DNA of 54,063 nucleotides from Allobosea sp. (GCF_030695125.1 NZ_JAUYTP010000021.1:1-54063), one strand, 5' to 3'; shown: positions 37,243 to 46,089, counted from the stretch's first letter. Notes: generated from the letters alone by a model not told the origin. Program-made: numbers and translations.

Positions 37243-37552
37243 GGGGGAAATCCTCAGCTGGTTGTCGACGGCCGGACCGCGCCGGGCGCCCTGTTCGGAG
37301 GGCACCTTCGAAGCCCGCCGCCTCGCCGTCAAGTCAGCCGAAAGAGATCGCTGCGCGCAAACGGGCGGCAGAACATCTTTGCGTTGGCGCAAAGACAAGC
37401 TGCAGCGCCCATGACTTGATCCTGTTTTCTGATGGCCCGCTCAAAAAACTTGCGACGCACGCCGCAGTGGCTACCATCGCTGTCGAGCAGACCGACTGTC
37501 CGGCCGTCGCGCGATCTTCGCGGGAGGGTCCGGTCCAAAGTGCAGGACGCTG
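37243..37552. other. phaA-phaR divergent regulatory region
   Basis: The 310-bp divergent promoter region holds a perfect 8-bp dyad at 37376-37395 (TCTTTGCG, TTGG, CGCAAAGA) immediately followed by CTGCAG. PhaR proteins of other alphaproteobacteria bind TGC/GCA-rich sites at pha promoters, so this is a reasonable operator candidate. Short open frames in this stretch have no support. Confidence 0.45.
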
Positions 37553-38149
37553 ATGGCTACCGACAAAGAACCGACCGTCATCAAGAAATACGCCAATCGC
37601 AGGCTCTATCACACGGGCACGAGTTCCTATGTGACGCTCGAAGATCTGGCCGGCCTCGTGCGCGGCGGCGAGGATTTCGTCGTCTATGACGCCAAGTCCG
37701 GCGAGGACATCACCCGTCCGGTTCTGGCGCAGATCATCTTCGACGAGGAATCCAAGGACGGGCAGAACCTGCTGCCGATCGCCTTCCTGCGCCAGCTGAT
37801 CCGCTTCTACGGCGACAGCATGCAGGCGCTGGTGCCGCGCTATCTCGAATTCTCGATGGACAGCCTGACCAAGGACCAGGGCCAGTTCCGCGAGCAGATG
37901 ACCAAGGCTTTCGCAGGCGGCCCGCTCGGCAGCGGCGCCATGGACGCCATTCAGGCCCAGACGCGCGCCAACATGGCGATCTTCACCGAGGCCTTCCGGG
38001 TGTTCAACCCCTTCGCCGCGGCGGCCGCCGCCAAGGCGCAGGAAGACAGCGCTGCGGCCGGCGCCGCCAAGGGCGACGATCTCGGCGAACTCAAGCGCGA
38101 GCTGGGCGAGATGCGCGACCGGCTGGACAAGCTCGCCAAGACGAAGTGA
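37553..38149 (+). CDS. phaR: Polyhydroxyalkanoate synthesis repressor PhaR
   Basis: PhaR binds both DNA and PHA granules, repressing phasin and pha genes until polymer forms. The 198-aa product has the PHB/PHA DNA-binding domain at the N-terminus (TVIKKYANRRLYHTGTSSYV, near 8-27), the PHB accumulation domain (about 70-110) and an Ala-rich coiled-coil tail ending LKRELGEMRDRLDKLAKTK. It sits divergently upstream of phaA. Confidence 0.95.
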   Translation: MATDKEPTVIKKYANRRLYHTGTSSYVTLEDLAGLVRGGEDFVVYDAKSGEDITRPVLAQIIFDEESKDGQNLLPIAFLRQLIRFYGDSMQALVPRYLEFSMDSLTKDQGQFREQMTKAFAGGPLGSGAMDAIQAQTRANMAIFTEAFRVFNPFAAAAAAKAQEDSAAAGAAKGDDLGELKRELGEMRDRLDKLAKTK

Positions 38150-38207
38150 GGGCGGTTCGACCGTCGGGCTTCATCGCGAGCGTGCGGCTATGTGTTTGGA
38201 AAACACG

Positions 38208-38251
38208 CCGTCATCCTGGGCAAGCGGTGAAGCAGCGCCGCCCGGGATGAC
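38208..38251. repeat. Short REP-like stem after phaR
   Basis: CGTCATCCTGGGC and GCCCGGGATGACG pair around a short AGCGGTGAAGCAGC centre. It is a truncated member of the 5746/21066 repeat family, between the convergent phaR and EAL genes. Confidence 0.55.
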
Positions 38252-38275
38252 GACCGCCATTCAAAATGGCTTGAG

Positions 38276-39967
38276 CTAGCTGGCGGTGACCCGCGCCGCC
38301 GCGCCCGTCACCGGCCGCCGCAGCTCGGCCTTGCCCAGCAGATGCCCCTGCAGATAGGTGACGCCCCAGTCCGCGAGCATGCTGGCCTGGAGTTCGTCAT
38401 CGACCCATTCCGCGACCGTCTCGACGCCGAGATGGCGGGCGAGGTCGATCAGGGTGCGGACATAGAAGCGGTCGTCGGTCGAGCGGCGCAGATTCTGCGT
38501 GAAGGTGCCGTCGATCTTCAGAATGTCGATCGGGAAGGCGCGCAGATGGCGCAGCGAGGTATGGCCCGCGCCGAAATCGTCGATCGCGACGCGCGCACCG
38601 CGGTCCTTGATCTGGCCGAGCAGCCGCGCGATCCGGCCCGGATTCTCGATCGTTGCGGTCTCGGTGATCTCGACGACGAGCCGTTCGGCGATGCCGCGGC
38701 CGCCGCCCGTGCAGGCGAGGAAGGCGTCGAGCCATTCGGGATCCGACAGCGAGCGCGGCGAGACATTGACCGACAGCGTCAGTTCCGGCTCCTGGCTCAG
38801 CAGATCGACCGCGAGTTCGAGCACGCGATGGTCGAACAGGCGCACGAGCCCGCGCCGCTCCAGCATCGGGATCAGCTCCGCCGTCGCGAAGAAGGCGCCC
38901 TTGTCGCCGAGCGAGACCCGCAGCAGCGCCTCGTGGAAGGCGACCTCGCGCGACTTCGCCCGGACGATCGGCTGCAGCGCCAGTTCGACGCGCCGCTCGT
39001 TGAGGGCGGCGAGCGCGCCGACATCGAAGCTGGTCTCGGTGTCGCTGCGCTCGCGGCTTTCGTGCCGGCGGGCGATCACGGCCGCATCGGCCGCGCCCGC
39101 CTTGGCGCCGGCCAGCGCGTTCTCGGCGGCCGAGAGCAGCGTGCCGGCATGGTTGGACAGATCGGGGGCAATCGCCGCGCCGACGCGCAGGCGCACCAGC
39201 GCGATGCCGCGCGCGGTCTCGATGGCCGCCTGGGCCACCGCCTTGCTGAAGCGCTTGGCCGCGGCCGCGACCTGGTTCTGCGGGCAGCCCGTGAGCAGGA
39301 TGGCGAAGCGGTTGCCGGAATAGCGCACGAGATGGTCGCGCCGGCGCGTCACCGAGCGCAGGCGCTCCTGCACCATGCCGATGATCTCGTCGGTCGCCTC
39401 GTGGCCGAAATCGTCGTTGAGCCGCGCCAGTTCGTCGATCGCAGCGACCAGCACCACGACGTTGCGCTCGGCCGGCAAATGCTCGCTCAAGGCCATCGCC
39501 AGGCGCTCCACCAGGGCCGGGCGATCGCCCAGCTCGCCTGACGGCGCCATCAGTTCGTCGGGACGCACCTGGCGTTCCAGCCGCAGCATGCCGCGCGCCG
39601 AGGCCGGGCGGCCATCCGTGCCGGCAAACCAGCGGCCGGCATCCTCGACCCACATCTGGCGGCCGATGAAATTGGCGGCGTAGCGGGTGCGGTAGATCAC
39701 GCCCTCGCCCTGGTCGTGCCCGCCCGAGGAGAACACCGCATCATAGCGGCTGCGGCCGCTGCCGGGCTCGACAAGGCCGGCAAAGCCGAGGCCGCGCGCC
39801 ATCGCCGCATCGGGAATCGCGCCCAGCACATCGGCCGCATTGGGGCCCCAGATCAGGGCGTCGCTATGGATGTCCCAGGTGTAGACGACCTCGCCGATCG
39901 ACGAGAGCAGATTCCGCGGATCCACGCGGCCATCGTCACGCGCATTGAAGATCGACGGCACCGGCAT
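38276..39967 (-). CDS. PAS - degenerate GGDEF - EAL cyclic-di-GMP phosphodiesterase
   Basis: The 563-aa cytoplasmic protein has an N-terminal PAS-like domain (about 20-110), a GGDEF-fold domain whose active motif is SGNRF (217-221) and so cannot make c-di-GMP, and an EAL domain from about 330. The EAL residues look complete: Glu346 in HEALLR, Asn in LSVNVSPRSL, Glu in VVEITET, the Asp pair in IDDFGAGHTSL, Lys in ILKIDGTF, Glu in TVAEW and Gln in YLQGHLLG. It therefore probably breaks down c-di-GMP, with the inactive GGDEF possibly sensing GTP. A CtrA-type site lies about 105 bp upstream. Confidence 0.9.
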   Translation of the reverse strand: MPVPSIFNARDDGRVDPRNLLSSIGEVVYTWDIHSDALIWGPNAADVLGAIPDAAMARGLGFAGLVEPGSGRSRYDAVFSSGGHDQGEGVIYRTRYAANFIGRQMWVEDAGRWFAGTDGRPASARGMLRLERQVRPDELMAPSGELGDRPALVERLAMALSEHLPAERNVVVLVAAIDELARLNDDFGHEATDEIIGMVQERLRSVTRRRDHLVRYSGNRFAILLTGCPQNQVAAAAKRFSKAVAQAAIETARGIALVRLRVGAAIAPDLSNHAGTLLSAAENALAGAKAGAADAAVIARRHESRERSDTETSFDVGALAALNERRVELALQPIVRAKSREVAFHEALLRVSLGDKGAFFATAELIPMLERRGLVRLFDHRVLELAVDLLSQEPELTLSVNVSPRSLSDPEWLDAFLACTGGGRGIAERLVVEITETATIENPGRIARLLGQIKDRGARVAIDDFGAGHTSLRHLRAFPIDILKIDGTFTQNLRRSTDDRFYVRTLIDLARHLGVETVAEWVDDELQASMLADWGVTYLQGHLLGKAELRRPVTGAAARVTAS

Positions 39968-40070
39968 CGCGAAGCGGCCTCGAGGGGACGGGATGTCCGG
40001 CAGCGGGAAGCGATGCCTGATCGCCCGGTCCGGACGGAGTGAAATGTTCCGAAACGATGCGCCGAGCCGC

Positions 40071-40087
40071 CTTAACGCACCGTTAAG
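40071..40087. promoter_or_regulatory. CtrA-like binding site (TTAA-N7-TTAA)
   Basis: CTTAACGCACCGTTAAG is a perfect 7-bp dyad containing TTAA, seven bases, TTAA, the consensus for the alphaproteobacterial cell-cycle regulator CtrA. It lies 104 bases upstream of the EAL gene start and 60 bases upstream of the small ORF at 40147, in the divergent gap. Binding is inferred from motif and position. Confidence 0.6.
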
Positions 40088-40146
40088 CTTGGCCGCCGGC
40101 TTGCAACTTTGCCCCCGGGCGCAGCGCCTGCGTATCGGAGTGGAAC

Positions 40147-40359
40147 ATGGGCGGTTCAGGATATCGGGAGCAGGTCGGCGAGCGCACCACGGCGGGCTCC
40201 GCGATCCTTCTGCTGCAGGTTGCCGCCAGCCAGGCCGAGATCGGCCCCTTCGCCCGCCGCGACCGCGAGACGCCGGAGGCCGCCGCCAGGCTCTACCGCG
40301 CCGCGGCGCTGCGCGGGCGAATCGAATCGATGGGGCTGCGGGCGCGTCGCGGACGCTGA
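40147..40359 (+). CDS. Small hypothetical protein
   Basis: This 70-aa open frame starts at an ATG with a good GGAG site 7 bases upstream (CGGAGTGGAACATG). The product is Ala/Arg-rich with a likely helix (ARRDRETPEAAARLYRAAALRGRIE). No family was recognised. It follows the CtrA-like site and ends just before the converging gene at 40361. It could be spurious given the high GC, but the ribosome site and exact fit into the gap favour a real gene. Confidence 0.45.
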   Translation: MGGSGYREQVGERTTAGSAILLLQVAASQAEIGPFARRDRETPEAAARLYRAAALRGRIESMGLRARRGR

Positions 40360-40360
40360 G

Positions 40361-40930
40361 TCACCGCTGAGGGTGGAAGGCCCGGATGCGGCCGCCCAGT
40401 ACGGTGTAACTCGTTGTGGTGGTCTCCCGGTCGCCCGCATCCGAGAGGCGGCTCTCACGCGGGCCCTGGCACGAGGCCAGCGCCAAGCGGTTGATCTGCA
40501 CGACCCTGTCGGGCCGGGTCGAGCCCGGCAGCGGTACGTTCTGCTCGATCACGTCGAGCAGAGCCCCCGGAACGACGACGCGCAGGACGAGCGCCGTATG
40601 GTGGGGCAGCCTCAGGACATGGGGAACACGCAGACGCCCTGCGGGGCCACTGAGGAAATCGATGACGCGGTCCGTCTTCCGGACGCTGTAGTTGCGAAGC
40701 TGAAGGATGTCGCCTGGGGCAATGGCCGTCGGTTGCGGCTCCTCGTCGCCCCAGATGTAGTCGCTTCCGGCGGAAAAATGCGGCGTGAGCTGGCGGGAGC
40801 CGCGCGCGCCCTGTGCCAGCAAGGCATCCTCGGCCAGCGTCCAGCACTCCCCGTTGCCGTGTCGGACGCCGAGGGGCCGCTGCAGGAGCCAGGCGACGAT
40901 CCGGCCGTTCAGCGAGGCGTTGTAGCCCAT
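40361..40930 (-). CDS. Predicted papain/NlpC-fold protein, BBC1/AIM3 C-terminal-like
   Basis: The 189-aa product starts at an ATG at 40930 with GGAGG 5 bases upstream. Its motifs follow the order of a papain-like (NlpC/P60/CHAP) fold: GNGECWTLAEDAL with Cys29, YIWGDE, the PGDILQ turn at 72-77, PHHTALVL with His110/His111 and VIEQNV at 127-132. The same series occurs in the cysteine-protease-fold domain at the C-terminus of fungal BBC1/AIM3 proteins and in scattered bacterial proteins. No signal peptide is seen. Substrate and activity are unknown; the family match is from memory of motif patterns. Confidence 0.6.
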   Translation of the reverse strand: MGYNASLNGRIVAWLLQRPLGVRHGNGECWTLAEDALLAQGARGSRQLTPHFSAGSDYIWGDEEPQPTAIAPGDILQLRNYSVRKTDRVIDFLSGPAGRLRVPHVLRLPHHTALVLRVVVPGALLDVIEQNVPLPGSTRPDRVVQINRLALASCQGPRESRLSDAGDRETTTTSYTVLGGRIRAFHPQR

Positions 40931-41006
40931 GGCAACCTCCGGCGAGCATGATGCTGGATCAGGGTCGCGTCGGGGGTCGTTGGGGTTCAATCGGGTCGCC
41001 AAACGA

Positions 41007-41034
41007 ACAAGGCCGGCGCGAGCGCCGGCCTTGT
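41007..41034 (-). terminator. Rho-independent terminator of rpmF
   Basis: A perfect 13-bp stem (ACAAGGCCGGCGC/GCGCCGGCCTTGT) around GA is followed on the minus strand by TCGTTTGG. It lies about 20 bases past the rpmF stop. The stem may also serve the end of transcripts from the plus strand. Confidence 0.75.
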
Positions 41035-41054
41035 CGAAGACGATGCGACCGGTC

Positions 41055-41240
41055 TCAGGCCTCGGCCTTGATCTTCAGCACCTGGCGGCCGCGATACATG
41101 CCCGACTTCAGGTCGACATGATGCGGGCGGCGCAGTTCGCCGGAGTTCTTGTCTTCGATATAGGTGGGCTGCTTCAGCGCGTCGGCCGAGCGGCGCATGC
41201 CGCGCTTCGACGGCGACGTCTTTCTCTTCGGAACGGCCAT
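41055..41240 (-). CDS. rpmF: 50S ribosomal protein L32
   Basis: The 61-aa product begins [20 protein letters not shown] and has the alphaproteobacterial L32 pattern ([13 protein letters not shown] core as [15 protein letters not shown], without zinc cysteines). The ATG at 41240 has GGAGA upstream; the open frame beyond it shadows mtgA. L32 is a small basic protein of the large ribosomal subunit. Confidence 0.97.
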   Translation of the reverse strand: MAVPKRKTSPSKRGMRRSADALKQPTYIEDKNSGELRRPHHVDLKSGMYRGRQVLKIKAEA

Positions 41241-41403
41241 GCTACTTCTCCATCGTGCCGCCGTCCGGAAGCGCTGCCCGCAGGCCACGCCACCGCCACG
41301 ACGACGGATCAATCTCGTGAGGCGTTGCCCATACACGCTGTGGCACGGGATGGCTAGTGCTGAATCCCCAATTTCGAATTCGCAGCCGCCTGTGTGCCTG
41401 CCA

Positions 41404-42114
41404 TTATCCGGGCAGGGCGCAATCGCCCAGCGGCCCCAACGGCCCGACCCGGCGCTGGACGCGGCCGGCCGCGGCTTGCAGGCCCCGACTCGGCCGGGCC
41501 GGATTGCGCAGGAGCGGGTTGGGCAGCGCGCCCGCCAGCCGCGCCGCCTCGGCGGGGGTGAGCCGCGCCGCCGGCTTCCCGAAATAGCGCTGGGCCGCGG
41601 CTTCGGCGCCGTAGAGCCCCTCCCCCCATTCCGCGACGTTGAGATAGACCTCGATGACGCGGGTCTTGGGCCAGACGGTGTCGATCGCCAGGGCGAGCGG
41701 AATCTCCAGCCCCTTGCGGACATAGGAGCGGCCGGGCCAGAGGAAGACGTTCTTGGCGGTCTGCATCGTCAGCGTCGAGGCCCCGCGCGAGGGGCCATCC
41801 TCGTCCTCCAGCACCGCGTTGAGCTCGACCCAGTCGACGCCGGCATGGCTGCAGAAGCGCTGGTCCTCGGCCGCGATCACCGCCCGGATCAGATTCGGCG
41901 AGATCTGCGCCAGCGGCACCCATTGCCGCTCGACCGGCTGCAGGGTGAGCCAGCGCCCGAGCATCAGCGTCGAGGGCACGGGGACGAACCGGTAGAGACC
42001 CAGCGCCAGGATGAGCGCGACGAGCAGCGTCAGCCCCAGCAGCCAGACCCCGCGCAGCACACGGGCTGGAAGGCTCCGCCGCATGGTCGCCCGTTCTGCC
42101 GCCATCGTCGCCAT
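41404..42114 (-). CDS. mtgA: Monofunctional peptidoglycan transglycosylase
   Basis: MtgA polymerises lipid II into glycan strands at the inner membrane. The 236-aa product has one N-terminal membrane helix (about 20-42) and a GT51 domain with [18 protein letters not shown] (catalytic Glu), [29 protein letters not shown] and [14 protein letters not shown] [13 protein letters not shown]. The ATG at 42114 has GGGAGG 8 bases upstream. It is adjacent to rpmF and divergent from the polyprenyl synthase, a frequent alphaproteobacterial arrangement. Confidence 0.94.
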   Translation of the reverse strand: MATMAAERATMRRSLPARVLRGVWLLGLTLLVALILALGLYRFVPVPSTLMLGRWLTLQPVERQWVPLAQISPNLIRAVIAAEDQRFCSHAGVDWVELNAVLEDEDGPSRGASTLTMQTAKNVFLWPGRSYVRKGLEIPLALAIDTVWPKTRVIEVYLNVAEWGEGLYGAEAAAQRYFGKPAARLTPAEAARLAGALPNPLLRNPARPSRGLQAAAGRVQRRVGPLGPLGDCALPG

Positions 42115-42248
42115 CCCCCCCTGGCCTCCCGATCCGGCCGCGTGCTCCGGCCGTCACCGGCTTGACGGTTCGGTCACGCTCCGGCAAGCCCCGCCGATCA
42201 GCGAACGCGAGGTCCGCGCATGAGTTCCGCAGGATGGGGTTCCGCAGC

Positions 42249-43208
42249 ATGAGTTCCCGCCCCTCCCCCAAGCGCGATGCGGGCGCGGACGCCTTGGCGT
42301 CCCGCCTGGCGCAGACCGCCGACGCGATCGAAACGCTGCTCGACACGCTGCTCGGCGACACGCCGCGCGACGGCGAGATCGCCCGCCCCGCGCGGCTGCT
42401 GGCGGCGATGCGCCATGGCGCACTCGGCGGCGGCAAGCGGCTGCGGCCCTTCCTGACCGTCGAGACGGCGCGGCTGTTTGGCGTCGCGCCCGAGCCTGCG
42501 CTGCGGGCGGGCGCTGCCGTGGAACTCGTCCACTGCTATTCGCTCGTCCATGACGATCTGCCGGCGATGGATGACGACGACACCCGCCGCGGCCGGCCGA
42601 CGGTCCACAAGGCCTATGACGAGGCCAGCGCCATCCTGGCCGGCGACACGCTGCTGACGCTCGCCTTCGAAGTCCTGGCCGACCCCGCGACGCATCCTTC
42701 GGGCGAGATCCGTGCCGCGCTGGTGCTGGCGCTGGCGCAGGCCTCGGGACTGGGCGGCATGGCCGGCGGGCAGATGCTCGACCTCGCAGCCGAGGGGCGC
42801 TTCGGCACGGAGGGGCCGGCCGCCCTGAGCGAGGCGCAGATCCGCCAGTTGCAGGCGATGAAGACCGGCGCGCTGCTGGCGGCCAGCGTCGGGATGGGCG
42901 CGGTCCTGGGCGGCGCCTCGCCAGCGCAGCGCGCCGCGCTGGGAGCCTATGGCCGGGCACTCGGCGCCGCCTTCCAGGTCGCCGACGACATTCTCGATGT
43001 CGAGGCCAGCGCCGAGCAGTTGGGCAAGGCGACCGCCAAGGACCAGGACAAGGGCAAGGGCACGCTGGTGCAGGCGCTGGGGCTCGACGCCGCCAAGCGC
43101 GAGCGCGACGGCCTCAGCGCAGCGGCGGTGGCGGCGCTCGCAGGCTTCGGGCCGGAGGCGGATGGGCTGCGCGCGGCGGCGCGGTTCGCCGCCGAGCGCA
43201 AGAGCTGA
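42249..43208 (+). CDS. ispA: Polyprenyl (farnesyl/geranylgeranyl) diphosphate synthase
   Basis: IspA-type enzymes extend dimethylallyl/geranyl diphosphate with isopentenyl diphosphate. The product is 319 aa from the ATG at 42249 and has GGGKRLRPFL, the first Asp-rich motif LVHDDLPAMDDDDTRRG, and the second Asp-rich motif QVADDILDVEAS. An ATG at 42234 is nearly as good; ATGAGTTCCGCAGGATG and CCGCAGCATGAGTTCC show a local duplication at the start. Chain length cannot be fixed from sequence alone. Confidence 0.92.
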   Translation: MSSRPSPKRDAGADALASRLAQTADAIETLLDTLLGDTPRDGEIARPARLLAAMRHGALGGGKRLRPFLTVETARLFGVAPEPALRAGAAVELVHCYSLVHDDLPAMDDDDTRRGRPTVHKAYDEASAILAGDTLLTLAFEVLADPATHPSGEIRAALVLALAQASGLGGMAGGQMLDLAAEGRFGTEGPAALSEAQIRQLQAMKTGALLAASVGMGAVLGGASPAQRAALGAYGRALGAAFQVADDILDVEASAEQLGKATAKDQDKGKGTLVQALGLDAAKRERDGLSAAAVAALAGFGPEADGLRAAARFAAERKS

Positions 43209-43742
43209 CCGTAAGGTCCACCCGAGCCCTCATCCCGAGGAGCGTTCCGCAGGAATGCGTCTCGAAGGATGCTTCGTGACGCTCCGGAGATTGACGGCGC
43301 ATCCTTCGAGAGGTCTCTGACGCGGTCTCTCAGGACGAGCGCCCGGCGACGTCGCCGCTCTTAAGCATCCCACAGCTTTAGGCCTCAACAACGTTGCATC
43401 GTTGTGCTTCAGTCAAGGCTCGATCGTAAACGTCTGCCAGCGGAACAACGTAGCGTGACGCATTCTTTTCGAGGCCACCACGAGAAATTGGTGATTAGGG
43501 AACATCTGTTCGCAGATCGACGAGATCGATCGGCAGCGTTGATGGTTTTTTAGTCGCTCAACTCTATGAGCGTCACGGATGAAGGGCGGAGTATCGCGAC
43601 AACACCCCATCTTACTGTCTGAGCCGAACCTCACATGTCCCGTTGACGGCATCGAGAAGGCATCAAACGGCGCTCAAATGCGACATAGCATTCAATGCCG
43701 ATCCACCATGAATTCGATAACAACAAAAAACAGGAATCGATC
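43209..43742. other. Gene-free region with long inverted repeat
   Basis: A copy of the GCCCTCATCC repeat family (43225-43343) has less perfect arms than the one at 13799. From 43380 to 43740 base composition is lower in GC. A minus-strand frame at 43413-43652 reads GHVRFGSDSKMG, a degenerate form of a repeated sequence often translated as spurious hypothetical proteins in these genomes; it is not called. The deacetylase ribosome site is at about 43731. Confidence 0.55.
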
Positions 43743-44732
43743 ATGACCATGACATTGAAGGATTTCAATCAGGCCGTGGTCGTCATGGCGCACCCGGATG
43801 ACGAGGTTCTCTACGCGAGTTCCATTCTGGAATCCGCCAAGAAGATCATCATCTGCTATAATCAGGCGCCCAATAGCGGCTCGATCAGCCAGGGCCGCCA
43901 GACGGTGTTTCAGGACTTTCCACTCAAAAACGCGGTCAGTCTCGACATAACCGAATCCAATACCTACCAGACGACCGACTGGCGCAAGCCGGTGGAGACC
44001 GTCTATGGCATCCACTGCGGTCGCAACGGCGACGCCTATGCGCGAAACTTCCATCTGCTGATCGCGGCGCTGGAGGAGCATATCAGCGCCGGCGACCTCG
44101 TCGTCTCCCACAATCCCTGGGGCGAATACGGCCATGAAGAGCATGTTCAGGTGTTCCGGGCCGTCGCGCACCTCAGGCGCCAGCGCGATTTCCGGCTGTA
44201 TGTCAGCGGTTATGTCAGCGATCGGGTGCTCTACTTCATGCAGCGAAACAGCCCCCGCCTCGGTGCGCCGTCGGCCTTTCTGCCGACCGACAAGGCGCTC
44301 GGCGCCCGGCTGATGCAGCACTATCAGGCCCATGACTGCTGGACATGGGAAGACGGCTACACCTGGCCGGATTATGAATGCTTCTACGAGGTGAGCGACC
44401 CGGACGCACCCTTGCGGGCCGATGAGGCAACGATGTCATCGCTGCCGGTCAACGTCATCTGGCTCGACGAACATGCACTGGCCTGGAGCCGGGTGTTCCG
44501 CCGCATGAAGCGGCGGGCCGGCACGGTGCTGCACCGCCTGCTCCGGCCGGCGCATCCTCAGCCGGAGCGCGAGGCGGCACTGGCACGCGGCTACCTGGAC
44601 CTGTCGACCCGACCGCGAAAATCCGTGGGCGGGATGGTGTCGTCCTGGCTGTCGTCGCGCCGAAGGCTGCTGGACATCGCCTTGCTCTGCAGCGCCTGCC
44701 TGCTCGCCGAACCCTCCCTCGCAGCCTCCTAG
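43743..44732 (+). CDS. PIG-L family deacetylase
   Basis: PIG-L/LmbE proteins are zinc-dependent N-acetylglucosamine-type deacetylases. The 329-aa product (ATG at 43743, AGGA 8 bases upstream; an ATG at 43695 has no ribosome site) shows the zinc motif VVMAHPDDEVLY near 16-26 and the second motif HNPWGEYGHEEHVQ. The C-terminal third has an Arg-rich region and ends with a hydrophobic segment (LLDIALLCSACLLAEPSLAAS) that might anchor it to the membrane. There are no sugar-biosynthesis neighbours, so the substrate is unknown. Confidence 0.85.
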   Translation: MTMTLKDFNQAVVVMAHPDDEVLYASSILESAKKIIICYNQAPNSGSISQGRQTVFQDFPLKNAVSLDITESNTYQTTDWRKPVETVYGIHCGRNGDAYARNFHLLIAALEEHISAGDLVVSHNPWGEYGHEEHVQVFRAVAHLRRQRDFRLYVSGYVSDRVLYFMQRNSPRLGAPSAFLPTDKALGARLMQHYQAHDCWTWEDGYTWPDYECFYEVSDPDAPLRADEATMSSLPVNVIWLDEHALAWSRVFRRMKRRAGTVLHRLLRPAHPQPEREAALARGYLDLSTRPRKSVGGMVSSWLSSRRRLLDIALLCSACLLAEPSLAAS

Positions 44733-44825
44733 GCCGCGAACCCTTTCACCGCGATGGAGCGCTTCCAGCGGCGGCGCTCGCGGGGCTTGGCGCGGAAGAG
44801 CTGAAAGGACGACGGCCGCCTCTCA

Positions 44826-44873
44826 GCCCTCATCCTTCGGGACGCCGCTGACGCGGCTCCTCAGGATGAGGGC
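44826..44873. repeat. Short GCCCTCATCC-type inverted repeat
   Basis: GCCCTCATCCTT and its partner AGGATGAGGGC surround GACGCCGCTGACGCGGC. It lies between convergent genes, 20 bases before the stop of the membrane protein gene. Confidence 0.6.
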
Positions 44874-44892
44874 AGGCGATCCCGGAGCCTCC

Positions 44893-46089
44893 CTACCGCC
44901 AACGCCCAAAGGCATCCGCCAGCGTCTGGCTGCCCGAGACGCCCTTCTCGAAGGTCAGGATGCCGCGCTTGCCCGAGGCGAAGCGGACGGGAACGTCGAT
45001 CCAGGCCCGGTTCAGGATCAGCTCGACATTGCGCTCGACCTCGACGGGCACATTCGACAAGGCCGCGACGAAGAGATTTTCGCCCAGCGCCGAGTTGATT
45101 GCCGAGAGCGGCGCGCCGCGCTCGCTCTCCTCGGTCTTGAACTGCGGCACGCCGACCTCGCGCACGGCATCCGTTGCGGCGGGGCCCGTCGAGGTGAAGC
45201 GCATGCCGATGATGTGCGAGGCCGGAAAGGCCGTGTCGGTGTTGCGGCGGATGGTGAAGTCGAGCGACAGCCCCATCTCCGCGACCTCGACGGTGGCGCG
45301 CACGATCGTCTCGACCGGCCGGCCCTGGCCGACGCTCTCGCTGTCGAGACGCCAGAAGACGCGGCCATTGACCGCGCGGGGGGTCTGCGGGGTCGCCGCA
45401 TCTTCGGTATAGAGGATCGCCCGCTGCGCGACCGCGATCTCCTGAGACGGAGCGCTCGCGCTGGCATTGCCGCCCGGCCGCACGACCGGCGCTGGCGTGC
45501 CGGCCTCGCCGACGCGCTCGTTGATCTTGCCGGCATTGTCGGCCTGAGCCGGCTGCGACGGGCTCTCGGCCCGCGGCCGCGAGGCCGCGTCAGGCGGATT
45601 GACCTTGTTGACGTAGTACGCCGCCGCCGCGATCGCGGCGACCGCGATGGCAATGCCGGTCGCGACCACAGCCGTGCGCAGATGCACGGGCTTGACCCGC
45701 TTCTCGCGCGGCGGGGAAACCCGCGGGCGCACCGGCTGGGGCTCTGCGATCTCAGGCCGCGGCTCCTCGAAACGCTCGTCCTCGGGCGCGGGCTGCGGCT
45801 CGACCCCGGCCTGGGGCAGCGCGTCGGTCTCGGGCGGCAGCGCGGGCGGCAGCGCATCGACGTCGAACGGCAGCGGGGTGTCGTCGTAATCGGCTTCGAT
45901 GCGGGCCACGGCCTCGTCGAGCGACAGACGCTCGCGCATGATCTCGGCCTCGCCGAGAGGCGGGTCGAGACTGCGCAGCTGGGCCACGAGCGCGGCGCGG
46001 GCACGGTCGTAGATGGCGTGGCGCGCTGCCGGCGATGTGTCGGGCAGCCCGGCGACCGCTCGTGCCAGGATGGGATAGAAGTCGGCCAT
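44893..46089 (-). CDS. Hypothetical single-pass membrane protein
   Basis: The 398-aa product from the ATG at 46089 has a helical cytoplasmic N-terminal part (MADFYPILARAVAGLPDTSP), an acidic Pro-rich linker (about 70-125), one membrane helix (about 140-160), a second linker, and a folded C-terminal domain from about 220 (RAILYTEDAA...VFWRLDSESVG...ISLDFTIRRN-like segments). The domain layout is known from Hyphomicrobiales hypothetical proteins just upstream of purA. I do not recognise a function. The N-terminal segment resembles a tetramer-forming module shared by several alphaproteobacterial membrane proteins. Confidence 0.75.
   Translation of the reverse strand: MADFYPILARAVAGLPDTSPAARHAIYDRARAALVAQLRSLDPPLGEAEIMRERLSLDEAVARIEADYDDTPLPFDVDALPPALPPETDALPQAGVEPQPAPEDERFEEPRPEIAEPQPVRPRVSPPREKRVKPVHLRTAVVATGIAIAVAAIAAAAYYVNKVNPPDAASRPRAESPSQPAQADNAGKINERVGEAGTPAPVVRPGGNASASAPSQEIAVAQRAILYTEDAATPQTPRAVNGRVFWRLDSESVGQGRPVETIVRATVEVAEMGLSLDFTIRRNTDTAFPASHIIGMRFTSTGPAATDAVREVGVPQFKTEESERGAPLSAINSALGENLFVAALSNVPVEVERNVELILNRAWIDVPVRFASGKRGILTFEKGVSGSQTLADAFGRWR

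Noticed and set aside
43413..43652. 79-codon frame with GHVRFGSDSKMG
   Set aside because: It resembles a degenerate repeated sequence commonly mistranslated in related genomes; no ribosome site and no domain.
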